Positions 16,542 through 25,473 of a DNA stretch of 64,000 nucleotides are shown one piece after another (the first letter of the stretch is position 1; each line of letters starts with the position of its first letter). Both the position numbers and the translations under genes were made by a program. A model generated the notes under the pieces. The model was given only the letters and a program-made list of their open reading frames with translations. It searched no databases and was not told where the DNA came from. The stretch comes from CBDCUC01 sp965222485 (GTDB lineage Bacteria; Pseudomonadota; Alphaproteobacteria; Rhizobiales; Hyphomicrobiaceae): contig CBDCUC010000039.1 of NCBI GenBank assembly GCA_965222485.1, positions 1 through 64,000 of the forward strand. Direction: 5' to 3'.

Positions 16542-19136
16542 ATGACGAAAATGGTGGAACGAAAGCAATCCGAGGCAATTTCGGAGTCATCGTGGACGTC
16601 ACGACTTAACCCCAACCGCCGCAGCTTCTTGAAAGGAAGTGCGGGGATTGCCGCTGTCGGCGCGGCCGGATTGGGGCCGATAACGGCAAGCGACGAAGCG
16701 AAGGCGTTCGCCTATGAACCCTACCCGCGTGACGATGACCTGACGACCGTGCTCACGAGCTGTGCGCACAATTGCGGCTCGCGTCATATGCTAGTGGCCC
16801 ACAAAAAAGGCGACGTTATTGTTCGCCTTTCTACCGATGACGGCCGCTATCAGGAGGGCGGACATTTCGGCAAAGATACAGAAGCCGAGCCGCAGGTTCG
16901 CGCTTGCCTTCGCGGACGTTCCTACCGCTCGCGACTCTATTCGCCTGAGCGTTTGCTCTATCCGATGAAGCGGGTCGGTGCGCGCGGAGAGTCCAAATTC
17001 AAACGTGTAAGCTGGGATGAGGCGCTTTCCGAAATAGCAGAGCGCATGGTCTACTTGCGCTCGAAGTACGGTCCCACGGCCCTGCTTGACCAATCCTACG
17101 CAGGTGCATCTTACGGGGTCTTGCACAAGTCGGATCAGATTGAAGGCTTGCTCGCGCGCTTTCTTGGCATGTTCGGGTGCCGCACGAGTTCGTGGTCGGT
17201 GCCTTCGTACCAGGGTACGACATTCTCATCTCGGATGACCTTCGGCACCATCGAGGACGGCAATGAAGACGACGCGTTTGCACACTCCAAGTTGATGATC
17301 ATGTGGGGCTGGAACCCTGCGTACACCTTTCACGGCGGCAACACATTCTATTACATGCGCTTGGCCAAACAGCGCGGCTGCAAGTTTGTCTGTGTTGATC
17401 CGCAATACACCGATTCCGCCGCTGCATATGATGCATGGTGGATTCCGATCAAACCGAATACCGATGCTGCGATGTTGGCCGCCATGGCGCAGCACATATT
17501 CGCCAACAATTGGCACGACCAAAAGTTCATAGACCGCTTCTGCCTTGGTATGGACGCTGGCAACATGCCGGACTGGGCCAAGGAACGCGAGAACTTCAAG
17601 GACTATATACTCGGCAAGTCCGACGGCCAGCCGAAGACGCCCGAGTGGGCCGAGCCAATTTGCGGTGTCAAGGCCGATGACATCAAGAAGCTGGCGCAGA
17701 TGTACGCGACAACGAAGCCTGCAGCGCTGAAAGCATCCTGGTCGCCCGGTCGAAATGCGTATGGCGAGCAATTCAATCGCATGGCTGCAGCGGTGCAAGC
17801 CATGACCGGTAACATAGGCGTACTCGGCGGATGCGCTGAAGGTGTCGGCAAGGCATGGCACGCTGAGGCGGTCGCCTACCCATACGACGAATTCTCCAAC
17901 GTCTGGTCCGCGTCAATCAAATCTGATCGCTGGGCGCACTGCGTCTTGAACTATCCCGATATCAAGCGTGAGGAGATCGGTCTTTGGCCGCGCACCGACA
18001 ACATGGACGGTGTAATTCCCAACATCCGCGGGATCTTCTGGCAGGGCTCCGACTGGCTCAATCAGCTCACTAACATCAACAAGGAAATTCAGGCGCTGCG
18101 AAAACTGGAATCGGAAGGCGAAAAGGAAAGCCTTTTGGTTTGCATGGATTCAACCATTACGCCGACGGGAATATGGGCGGACTACCTACTACCCATCGCC
18201 ACTCACTTCGAGCGCCATGACGTTGCATTGCCCTGGTACAAGGGTCACTACTACATACACCGGCCGAAGGTCATCGAACCGCTTGGCGAGTCCAAAACCG
18301 ATTTCCAAGTGTTTACGGAACTTGCCTATCGCCTGGGATTTGGGGAGCGTTACAATCCGCGAGCCACCCGCGCCTACTTTGAGCGCAACGACGACGTCGA
18401 TGAAGCCTACCTTGTCGCATGGTGGGAGCGCGTCAAACACCATCAGCACGTCAAGATGAGCTGGGATGAGTTCAAGAAACGCGGTGTCTACAAATTCAAA
18501 CTCGACCGGCCACACGTCGCGTTTCAAGACAACATCGAAAAGGGCATACCCTTCAATACACCGTCAGGACGCATCGAGATTTTCGCGCAGCAACTCGCAA
18601 GCATCACCGATTGGACGAAGACGGCTTATGGGTACGAGATACCGGCGATCCCCAAATGGATCGAGCCGTGGGAGAGCCTCAATAGTCCAAAGACCGAAAA
18701 GCATCCGTTCCACGTAATCTCGCCGCATCCGCGCCACCGCACGCATTCGATCTTCAACAACATCCCCTGGCTTAGAGAAACTTACGAGCAGGAGGTAACG
18801 ATCAATGCCAGGGACGCAAAGCGGCTGGGTGTAAAGACGGGCGACACTGTCGAAGTCTTTAACGACCGCGGCCGATGCATTGTTCCGGTTTATGTAACCG
18901 AGCGGTGCATGCCCGGTGTTGCCGTCTTACATGAGGGTGCCTGGATGGACCTCGACAAGAATGGAATAGATCGATCGGGGAACCCGGACTTCCTGACACT
19001 CGATGAGCCAAGCCCGGCAGGCGCGTTCGCCTATAACACGGTGCTTGCGGATATCCGCAAGAGCGACCTCCAGCATCGCCCCGGATGGGATCAGCTCGCC
19101 ACGTCTCGCGCGCATGTCTTCCGGCGGGATCTCTAG
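16542..19136 (+). CDS. Tat-exported DMSO-reductase-family molybdopterin catalytic subunit (DmsA-like)
   Basis: 864 residues with the Tat signal NRRSFLKGSAG at 25-35, so it is periplasmic. The N-terminal iron-sulfur motif reads Cys74-x3-Cys78-x3-His82 and Cys122 in ACLRGRS, where DmsA has a Cys at the third site. PMKRVGARGE and VSWDEA follow as in DmsA. Ser222 (VPSYQG) aligns with the DmsA molybdenum-ligand serine when counted back from the conserved (Y/F)G. Late segments (NTPSGRIE, VFNDRG, MPGVAVLHEGAW) match the dinucleotide-binding domains. The substrate is unknown; S-oxides including protein methionine sulfoxide are attractive. The start could be ATG 16551, which has better spacing to AGGG. 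Confidence 0.88.
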   Translation: MTKMVERKQSEAISESSWTSRLNPNRRSFLKGSAGIAAVGAAGLGPITASDEAKAFAYEPYPRDDDLTTVLTSCAHNCGSRHMLVAHKKGDVIVRLSTDDGRYQEGGHFGKDTEAEPQVRACLRGRSYRSRLYSPERLLYPMKRVGARGESKFKRVSWDEALSEIAERMVYLRSKYGPTALLDQSYAGASYGVLHKSDQIEGLLARFLGMFGCRTSSWSVPSYQGTTFSSRMTFGTIEDGNEDDAFAHSKLMIMWGWNPAYTFHGGNTFYYMRLAKQRGCKFVCVDPQYTDSAAAYDAWWIPIKPNTDAAMLAAMAQHIFANNWHDQKFIDRFCLGMDAGNMPDWAKERENFKDYILGKSDGQPKTPEWAEPICGVKADDIKKLAQMYATTKPAALKASWSPGRNAYGEQFNRMAAAVQAMTGNIGVLGGCAEGVGKAWHAEAVAYPYDEFSNVWSASIKSDRWAHCVLNYPDIKREEIGLWPRTDNMDGVIPNIRGIFWQGSDWLNQLTNINKEIQALRKLESEGEKESLLVCMDSTITPTGIWADYLLPIATHFERHDVALPWYKGHYYIHRPKVIEPLGESKTDFQVFTELAYRLGFGERYNPRATRAYFERNDDVDEAYLVAWWERVKHHQHVKMSWDEFKKRGVYKFKLDRPHVAFQDNIEKGIPFNTPSGRIEIFAQQLASITDWTKTAYGYEIPAIPKWIEPWESLNSPKTEKHPFHVISPHPRHRTHSIFNNIPWLRETYEQEVTINARDAKRLGVKTGDTVEVFNDRGRCIVPVYVTERCMPGVAVLHEGAWMDLDKNGIDRSGNPDFLTLDEPSPAGAFAYNTVLADIRKSDLQHRPGWDQLATSRAHVFRRDL

Positions 19137-19154
19137 GCGAAGGAGGAACGACTT

Positions 19155-19826
19155 ATGGCCCAGAAAAAGGACACTGCGAAGCTCAAAGAAGCCATCAAGC
19201 GTGTCAAACGCGAAGTCTACGAACCGGTCGTTCCCGACATGCAGCTCGGCTTCATTCACCACAATGTCGACTGCATAGGCTGCCGTGCGTGCGAGATTGC
19301 ATGCAAAGACAAAAACGGCCTGCCCCCCGGCCCACGTTTTCGCCGTGTCATGTACGTGGAGGGAGGCACTTATCCAGACGTGTACGCCTACAAGGTCAAC
19401 ATGTCGTGCAACCATTGTTCCGAGCCGGCGTGTCTGCCCACCTGTCCGACCGGCGCAATCTTCAAGCGCAAGAAGGACGGTATCGTCGATATCGATTCCT
19501 CACTGTGTATCGGCTGTCGGCGATGCGAGGCAGCGTGCCCGTTCGGAGCGCCACAGTACATTCCCGAACAGAACATCGTTTCGAAGTGCAACATGTGTGT
19601 CGATGAGATTGATGCCGGACGCAAGCCTTACTGCGTGATGGCCTGCATGATGCGAGTCCTAGATATCGGCCCGATCGACAAGCTGATCGATGGCACACAC
19701 ACGACCACCGCGCGTCACGAGGGCGAGAATGTTGTGCGTCAGGTCAAAAACATGGCTGATCCGGAGCTGACAAATCCGTCGATCGTATTCGTTGCGCACA
19801 GCAAAGGATCGGCGAAGAAGGACTGA
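19155..19826 (+). CDS. Four-cluster ferredoxin subunit (DmsB-like)
   Basis: 223 residues with 16 Cys in four ferredoxin-type groups: CIGCRACEIAC, CNHCSEPACLPTC, CIGCRRCEAAC, and CNMC paired with CVMAC. This is the DmsB pattern for four [4Fe-4S] clusters. A strong Shine-Dalgarno sequence (GAAGGAGG) precedes the ATG. It has no signal peptide and would be co-exported with the Tat-bearing catalytic subunit encoded 18 bp upstream, passing electrons to the molybdenum centre. No DmsC membrane anchor gene follows, so the electron donor is probably the pentaheme cytochrome of the same operon. Confidence 0.9.
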   Translation: MAQKKDTAKLKEAIKRVKREVYEPVVPDMQLGFIHHNVDCIGCRACEIACKDKNGLPPGPRFRRVMYVEGGTYPDVYAYKVNMSCNHCSEPACLPTCPTGAIFKRKKDGIVDIDSSLCIGCRRCEAACPFGAPQYIPEQNIVSKCNMCVDEIDAGRKPYCVMACMMRVLDIGPIDKLIDGTHTTTARHEGENVVRQVKNMADPELTNPSIVFVAHSKGSAKKD

Positions 19827-19840
19827 AGCAGCAGGCGATT

Positions 19841-20596
19841 ATGGTCATGACAAAGACGAGTAAGGCTGAGAAGCGGTTCCGGCACGAAGTTTCCGCCGAC
19901 CTTCGTATATTGGCCGTGCTTCACGACCGGGAGCCCGACCCCACGCTTATTGAAGACCTGCGTAGCGCCCCAGCTGAAAATTGGTTCGGGATGGCGCTGA
20001 CGTCCGAGACGTCGCTGAAGGGCATTGAAGTCTTTAATGCAGCGCTTGGTTCGCTGCCTCGGCCATTGACCGTTGAGGCGCTCAATCAACTTGCCGCCGA
20101 CTATTCCAATATCTACCTGATCCACGCCTATCGCGTGACACCGACCGAGTCGCCCTGGCTTGATAAGGATCACCTGGAACGCCAAGGGCCGATGTTCTCC
20201 ATTGCCGCATGGTACCGGCGTTATGGCTTGGCCGCACGGGATCGACAAAAACGTTCCGATGATCACCTGGTTCTACAATTGCAGTTTATCGGCCACTTGA
20301 TTGAACATGCTGAAGGGACAGAAGGATTACGCGAGGCTGCGAGGTTTATGGACGCGCACATTCTCCAATGGATCGGTGAGTTTTGTGAGCGCGTCGCTGC
20401 ACGTTGCCAGACACCCTATTACGCAGGCCTCGTCACAGTGACGCTCGGTTACCTGGAAGAACTTAGAGAACAACTGGTAAGTCTCGCTGATGCGCCCCGG
20501 CCAGCGGCGAAAAACGGTGATGCGGAGCGAGCTACCAAGCAGACGGAAATACCGGAACCAGCCCCCTATGTACCAGGCGCGGCGCCAAGCTGGTGA
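19841..20596 (+). CDS. TorD/DmsD-like molybdoenzyme chaperone
   Basis: 251 residues, mainly helical. It contains LAADYSNIYLIHAYRVTPTESPWL and the later DHLVLQLQFIGHLIE, which match the TorD-type chaperone pattern of an acidic YxxIF-like helix and a conserved Pro-Glu-Ser/Asp segment. Such chaperones bind the Tat signal of the catalytic subunit and delay export until the cofactor is inserted. It is encoded directly after the catalytic and ferredoxin subunits, as is usual. The C-terminal 40 residues are a low-complexity Ala/Pro tail. An ATG at 19847 is an alternative start. Confidence 0.8.
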   Translation: MVMTKTSKAEKRFRHEVSADLRILAVLHDREPDPTLIEDLRSAPAENWFGMALTSETSLKGIEVFNAALGSLPRPLTVEALNQLAADYSNIYLIHAYRVTPTESPWLDKDHLERQGPMFSIAAWYRRYGLAARDRQKRSDDHLVLQLQFIGHLIEHAEGTEGLREAARFMDAHILQWIGEFCERVAARCQTPYYAGLVTVTLGYLEELREQLVSLADAPRPAAKNGDAERATKQTEIPEPAPYVPGAAPSW

Positions 20597-20691
20597 CAAG
20601 GTAGGCCGCCTATGGCGCAGCCTTGATTTTGGGTAATTCGGTGGGCCAGGCAAAGCGAGGCCAATATAAACAAAGAAGAAGGAGCACCGGC

Positions 20692-21738
20692 GTGGCTTCC
20701 GCAAGGCAGGATCGTTGCCAAGCGACACCGATGTCGTTTCCGAACGTGTCATCAGAACGGTGCGTGCATGCTCTTGCTCCATTCGCAAGCTGCCGGGCAT
20801 GTGTTGACGCTTGCCCGCATTCTGCGTGGGTTCTTGACGATGAAGGCCTCGATCTCGATGTCGGGGCTTGTGACGGCTGCGGGCTTTGCGCGCCTGCTTG
20901 CCCACAAGATGCTGTTGCGTTTGACCCTCAGGTGCACCCAGTCGTGCATGCTGGAAGCGATCATGCGACAGCTTTTGCGGCATGTGACCGCGTCGCCAGA
21001 CCTGACCATTCGGGATGCATCCCTTGTCTCCACGCAATTGGATTGCGGGAGTTGGCGCGGCTTTACGCAGGGGGCGTTCGCCGGTTGGTGGTTTCACGTG
21101 GGCCGTGTGCAACGTGCCCGCGCGACACGTCAGCTACTCTTGAAAAAAGCCTGCGCGATCTTGGGCGTCTGCTCACCGACCGTGGTATTTCAGATTTTGA
21201 GTATATTGAGATGGAGCCAGACGCGTGGCGCGTGGCTCGCCAAGAAGCCGGACGAATGAGCCGGCGCGGATTTTTTCGGGCTTTGGCACCGGTGCAGAAC
21301 CGCGCAGCGCGGATCTCGGAGGAGTTCCCACAACCTGTTTCTCCCTTTGCAATCCTACCCTCTCGCGAAACTGCCAATATTTCACCAGTCGTCCCGCAGA
21401 TCGACGCGGCATCCTGCCGTGCATGTGGTGCGTGTCTAGAACTGTGCCCACACGACGTTATTGAGCTGGTGGGCCAAGATGGCCAAAGACCGCGCTATGA
21501 AACTAATTCCGGCACCTGCACCGGATGCAGACTGTGCATTGATGCATGTGACGTAGACGCCATTCGATTGACGAGCTGGGAAGATCCCCGTCCGCGGGGC
21601 GTTGCGCTTGTTCTAGGTCAATGCGAGGCATGCGGTAACGCCTATTACCAAACGATCGCTTCCAATTCGGCCTCGAGCCGGTGTTACGTCTGTGCTGCCA
21701 GCCAACATCAGCAGAACCTGTTTCAGGTGCTGCCATGA
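20692..21738 (+). CDS. Polyferredoxin (NapF-like iron-sulfur protein)
   Basis: The start is GTG 20692, preceded by AAGAAGGAG with 8-nt spacing; an upstream in-frame ATG at 20623 has no ribosome site. The product has two ferredoxin pairs: CRACVDACP plus CDGCGLCAPACP near the N-terminus, and CRACGACLELCP plus CTGCRLCIDACD toward the C-terminus. Between them lies a Cys-containing domain (GPCATCPRD), and a final CEACG...CYVC likely binds metal. SRRGFFRAL resembles the NapF segment that touches molybdoenzymes. No signal peptide is present, so it is cytoplasmic. A role in loading iron-sulfur clusters or reducing the catalytic subunit before export is inferred. Confidence 0.75.
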   Translation: MASARQDRCQATPMSFPNVSSERCVHALAPFASCRACVDACPHSAWVLDDEGLDLDVGACDGCGLCAPACPQDAVAFDPQVHPVVHAGSDHATAFAACDRVARPDHSGCIPCLHAIGLRELARLYAGGVRRLVVSRGPCATCPRDTSATLEKSLRDLGRLLTDRGISDFEYIEMEPDAWRVARQEAGRMSRRGFFRALAPVQNRAARISEEFPQPVSPFAILPSRETANISPVVPQIDAASCRACGACLELCPHDVIELVGQDGQRPRYETNSGTCTGCRLCIDACDVDAIRLTSWEDPRPRGVALVLGQCEACGNAYYQTIASNSASSRCYVCAASQHQQNLFQVLP

Positions 21739-22202
21739 CTCAACTTACCAACGGCTGGATGGCGCCGATTTTTGATATGCTGGATGCGCATGCTTGGCGT
21801 GGCCAATACCTCATGGCCATCCAGGCGTATCGGCCCGATGTTGTTCGCATGATCGCCAACCAGTTAGGATTGGTGTTTTGCGACTTCCGTGCGGAACACA
21901 TGGCGCCGCTAGGCTGGCGTGCCGCCAGTTTGACGCTTGAGGCCCTTAACGAAGTTGTGGTCACGGCACGCGCTGAACAAGGTCTCGTCTTGCACAATGT
22001 CGAGGCGCTCTTGGCGGCAAAAACTCCAAACGAGCGATGCGGATGGTTTTCGCAATTTGTCGAAGAGGCGGGAGGGTATCCGATACTTGTTCCGGTTTCG
22101 GTATTTTGCAACGAGGCACCGAAAGACTGTGGGCGTGTCGCTTGGATTGACCCCACCGACCTTCCGGAGGAGAAGCTGCTGATGCGGCTTGCAACACGAT
22201 GA
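21735..22202 (+). CDS. Uncharacterised 155-residue protein of the operon
   Basis: ATG 21735 overlaps the polyferredoxin stop as ATGA, and its own stop overlaps the kinase start the same way, so translation is coupled on both sides. The protein is probably cytoplasmic, with no signal, membrane segment or nucleotide-binding loop. Three Cys lie at FCDF, ERCG and FCNE, plus DCGR, and a conserved-looking end reads VAWIDPTDLPEEKLLMRLA. I recognise no family. The position suggests a role in maturation or in signal transfer to the sensor kinase. Confidence 0.65.
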   Translation: MTQLTNGWMAPIFDMLDAHAWRGQYLMAIQAYRPDVVRMIANQLGLVFCDFRAEHMAPLGWRAASLTLEALNEVVVTARAEQGLVLHNVEALLAAKTPNERCGWFSQFVEEAGGYPILVPVSVFCNEAPKDCGRVAWIDPTDLPEEKLLMRLATR

Positions 22203-24088
22203 TTGCGCGTCTCAACCGATGGCTCTCTGAAAGTTTGTCGCGCCGACTGTTTTTTGTTCTCGCGGCAAGTTTGAGTGTAATTTCGCTCGCCTTTCTCATT
22301 CTGTTCGTTGGTTACTATCGTAATCGCTTGATCGCAGCACGGGCGACAACGTCGGCCGAAATCAACGGGTTGCTTCAGGTCGCGCTTGAGAATGCAATGC
22401 TCAAACGCGACCTCGACGGACTTCAGGAGATTGTCGAACGCGTCGGTGAAAAAAAAGCGGTTAGTGGCGTAATGATTCTCAATCCGAGCGGCGAGGCGCG
22501 ATTTGCTGCGCCATCGGTTCGGCTTGGCCAAAGGTTCGATCTCGCCGCGAATGACTTCTGCCCTGGCTGCGATATCAAGGCTGGTGGCGCGACCGCAACC
22601 GCGTTCGTTTCCGACCCAATCGTCGGAAGCGTTCTTCGCAGCGTCAATCCGGTAGCGAACAGAAAACGTTGCACGGGATGTCACGGTGATGTTGCTGCCA
22701 ACCCGGTGAACGGCATTCTCGTCGTAGACTACGAAGCACAACAAATCAAAGGCGATGCGCTGGCTATGGCCCTGGCTCTGACCGGTTCCGGAGTGATTGC
22801 GCTATTGACCGGGGCGACGGCCGTCGGTTGGTTGATCCAACGGTCCGTCCTTGCGCCGATCCATTCATTAAAGAACGCCAGTCTCGCTCTTGCAGATGGG
22901 CGCTTCGACTTGGACGTGCCCACGCACGGACACGATGAACTCGCCGAGCTTGCACGAACATTTTGTGTAATGAGTCAGCGCCTCGATGCTAACCGGACTG
23001 AACTTGCTCGGCGCGAGGAGTTTCTCCAGTCCATGATCGATGCGATTCCCGATGGGGTTCGTGTCATCGGTGAGGACTTTAAGGTCATCAAGGTGAACAG
23101 GGCCTTTTGCGAGCAACAAGGGCTGCCGCCCGAAGAGGTCGTCGGCCAGCCGTGTTACGCATCCAGCCACGGACGCACGGAACCTTGCGCGCCAACCCTG
23201 ATAACGTGTCCTCTGCACGAGATCCAAAAAAACAACGAACCTCTAACGTGTCGCCACACGCACAAAACGCGCGACGGTGGCGAGCGTGTGGTCGAGGTTT
23301 CAGCAGCACCCCTTGAAGTCGAACCGGCAGGGAAGCACGGGCGCTGCATCGTCGAATCCGTAAGGGATCTCAGTTCCGAGATTCATCATTCTCACGAACA
23401 GCGACTTTCTGAGATCGGCCAGTTGGGCGCGGGCGTTGCTCACGAAATTCGCAACCCGCTGTCCTCCATTCACTTGAGCCTACAGTCGATGCGGAGTCAG
23501 AAGAACGGAGCGATTGACCAAGGTCTATTAAAGCACCTGAATCTTATGGACGGTGAGATCGATCGATGCATCCAGGTGACCGACCGATTGTTGAAACTCA
23601 GTTCGCCGCCCGCCGAACTTCCCGAACTTGTTTCGCTGTCCCAGATCATTCCCGAAGTGATTTCCCTCCTTCATGCGGAGGCAGAGCGCGTGGACGTCAG
23701 AACCGAGCTTGATCTCCAAGGGACGCTACGGGTTATAGCGACGGACAGCGATATGCGCATGCTTGTCCTGAATATCGTACAAAACGCGTTCCATGCCATG
23801 CCCGATGGCGGGACATTGCGGATCACGGGGAGAGCAGAAGGGGGATCGGTGCGGATCTGCTTTGCAGATTCGGGCGTTGGAATTTCACACGACAATCTTC
23901 AACGCGTCTTTCAGCCATTTTGGAGCCGGCGCGCCGATGGCGCGAGCGGCACTGGTTTGGGACTTCCCATTTGTCGAGAGATCCTACGCCGGCATCAGGG
24001 GCGTGTCGACGTAACGAGCGCCGTCGGCAACGGTTCGACGTTTGAAATTTCACTGCCATGGGCGGAAGCCGCGACCGAGGCGATATGA
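22199..24088 (+). CDS. Sensor histidine kinase with periplasmic heme-binding motif
   Basis: 629 residues. The first membrane segment is at about 17-40, the periplasmic domain at about 40-185, the second membrane segment at about 190-215, then HAMP, a PAS domain (about 275-385), HisKA with HEIRNPLSSIHL, and an HATPase with the N box and GTGLGLPI. The periplasmic domain holds CTGCH, a c-type heme site, and CPGC. The PAS part has a Cys/His group (PCY...HG...PC...CPL), a pattern seen in several NtrB-like sensors. It overlaps its neighbours by ATGA on both sides. It probably senses a periplasmic redox ligand and controls the operon through the adjacent regulator. Confidence 0.87.
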   Translation: MIARLNRWLSESLSRRLFFVLAASLSVISLAFLILFVGYYRNRLIAARATTSAEINGLLQVALENAMLKRDLDGLQEIVERVGEKKAVSGVMILNPSGEARFAAPSVRLGQRFDLAANDFCPGCDIKAGGATATAFVSDPIVGSVLRSVNPVANRKRCTGCHGDVAANPVNGILVVDYEAQQIKGDALAMALALTGSGVIALLTGATAVGWLIQRSVLAPIHSLKNASLALADGRFDLDVPTHGHDELAELARTFCVMSQRLDANRTELARREEFLQSMIDAIPDGVRVIGEDFKVIKVNRAFCEQQGLPPEEVVGQPCYASSHGRTEPCAPTLITCPLHEIQKNNEPLTCRHTHKTRDGGERVVEVSAAPLEVEPAGKHGRCIVESVRDLSSEIHHSHEQRLSEIGQLGAGVAHEIRNPLSSIHLSLQSMRSQKNGAIDQGLLKHLNLMDGEIDRCIQVTDRLLKLSSPPAELPELVSLSQIIPEVISLLHAEAERVDVRTELDLQGTLRVIATDSDMRMLVLNIVQNAFHAMPDGGTLRITGRAEGGSVRICFADSGVGISHDNLQRVFQPFWSRRADGASGTGLGLPICREILRRHQGRVDVTSAVGNGSTFEISLPWAEAATEAI

Positions 24089-25473
24089 AAAGGCGAAGCA
24101 AACGTATTTTGTTGATCGAGGACGACGTCACTTTGTGTCGCTTGATAGCGACGCAGCTTGAGACGATGGGATACGCCGTCACAAGCACGCATACGTGGGC
24201 GGAGGCGAAAAGGGCTTTGTCCGGAGCTGATCCGTCGCTTGCGCTTCTTGATATCCGGCTCCCCGACGCTGATGGACTTGAATGTTTGCCCGATCTCGTT
24301 GCGCAGTGTCCGGTGATCGTGCTCACAGCCTACGGCTCCATCAGACACGCGGTCTCCGCAATGCGCGCCGGCGCGGCGGAGTATCTCGCAAAGCCAGTGA
24401 ATACGGCAGAGTTGGAGCTTGCCGTGGCGCGCGCTCTTTCGGCCGCCTCGCTGAGGCGCCGCTATGAGTACTGCCACAACAAACTGACCCCTTCGATTGC
24501 CCGTAACATGGTCGGATCAAGCGAGGCCTTCAAGGAACTCGTTGGACTCATTGAACTCGTCGCACCCAGCGATGCGACGGTATTAATCGAAGGTGAAAGC
24601 GGGGTCGGAAAAGAGCTGGTTGCGCAAAGTATTCATCAATTGTCGGTTCGATCCAAGAACACGTTCGTTCCAGTTGATTGTTGTACTCTGCAGGAAAGCC
24701 TATTCGAGTCTGAACTCTTTGGTCACGAAAAGGGTGCGTTTACCGGCGCCGACAAACGAAAACAAGGCCTCATAGAAGTCGCGGAAGGTGGGTCTGTATT
24801 TCTCGACGAGATTGGCGAGTTACCAGCTTCGCTACAAACAAAATTGCTTCGTCTTCTCGAGACCGGCGAGTTCCGGCGCCTCGGTGGAACGCAAAATCTG
24901 GCAAGCGACAGCCGGTTTCTTGCTGCGACAAATCGAAACCTGAAGTCGTTCAGTGAAGACGGTGGTTTTCGCCGTGATCTCTACTACCGCCTTGCTGCTG
25001 TCGTCATCCATGTGCCGTCGTTGCGCGAGCGTCGCGAAGACATTCCACTGCTGGCGGAGCACTTTCTGGCGTCGCGAACCTTCCAGCGTCATATCGAGAA
25101 AAGACTCTCGGGCGAGGCTGTCAACGCGCTTACGCACTACAACTGGCCCGGCAATATTAGAGAACTCAGAAACGTCATAGAACGTGCGATTCTCGTGTCC
25201 GGTGACGCGCCGCTTATTGAGGTCGCCCACCTGGGAATGGCCCGACACGGCGAAGCGATAAATTCGGTGCCGTCGTCCACGCCACCGAAATGCGAGCTGC
25301 ATTTCGATCATGAACCGACCCTCGACGAGATCAAGGAAACATATCTGTTACGGCTATTGGGCAAGCATGGTGGCCATCGCGGTCGTATCGCGACTATATT
25401 AGGTGTTAGCGAACGTAACACGTATCGTCTCATCAAACGGTACGGTCTAGAAGACAAGTCGCATTCCAAGTAG
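24085..25473 (+). CDS. NtrC-family sigma-54 response regulator
   Basis: 462 residues from ATG 24085, which overlaps the kinase stop. A receiver domain (IEDD, phospho-acceptor Asp in LLDIRLPD, conserved Lys in AKPVN) is followed by an AAA+ domain with Walker A GESGVGKE, the sigma-54-contacting ELFGHEKGAFTGA motif and VFLDEIGELP. The C-terminus has a Fis-type helix-turn-helix (ILGVSERNTYRLIKR). It should activate the sigma-54 promoter at 13895, binding the palindromes at 13761 and 13795. An upstream in-frame start at 24058 is inside the kinase gene and unlikely. Confidence 0.93.
   Translation: MKRRSKRILLIEDDVTLCRLIATQLETMGYAVTSTHTWAEAKRALSGADPSLALLDIRLPDADGLECLPDLVAQCPVIVLTAYGSIRHAVSAMRAGAAEYLAKPVNTAELELAVARALSAASLRRRYEYCHNKLTPSIARNMVGSSEAFKELVGLIELVAPSDATVLIEGESGVGKELVAQSIHQLSVRSKNTFVPVDCCTLQESLFESELFGHEKGAFTGADKRKQGLIEVAEGGSVFLDEIGELPASLQTKLLRLLETGEFRRLGGTQNLASDSRFLAATNRNLKSFSEDGGFRRDLYYRLAAVVIHVPSLRERREDIPLLAEHFLASRTFQRHIEKRLSGEAVNALTHYNWPGNIRELRNVIERAILVSGDAPLIEVAHLGMARHGEAINSVPSSTPPKCELHFDHEPTLDEIKETYLLRLLGKHGGHRGRIATILGVSERNTYRLIKRYGLEDKSHSK

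Noticed and set aside
21740..22744. 334-codon minus-strand frame
   Set aside because: It lies opposite the unknown operon gene and the kinase N-terminus, which have ATGA coupling and recognisable membrane and heme motifs. The antisense product has no family resemblance.
12785..25473. A true MsrP (YedY) or MrpX orthologue in the module
   Set aside because: No YedY-type sulfite-oxidase-fold gene is present. The catalytic subunit is of the DMSO reductase family, so the link to the known hypochlorite system is by analogy only.
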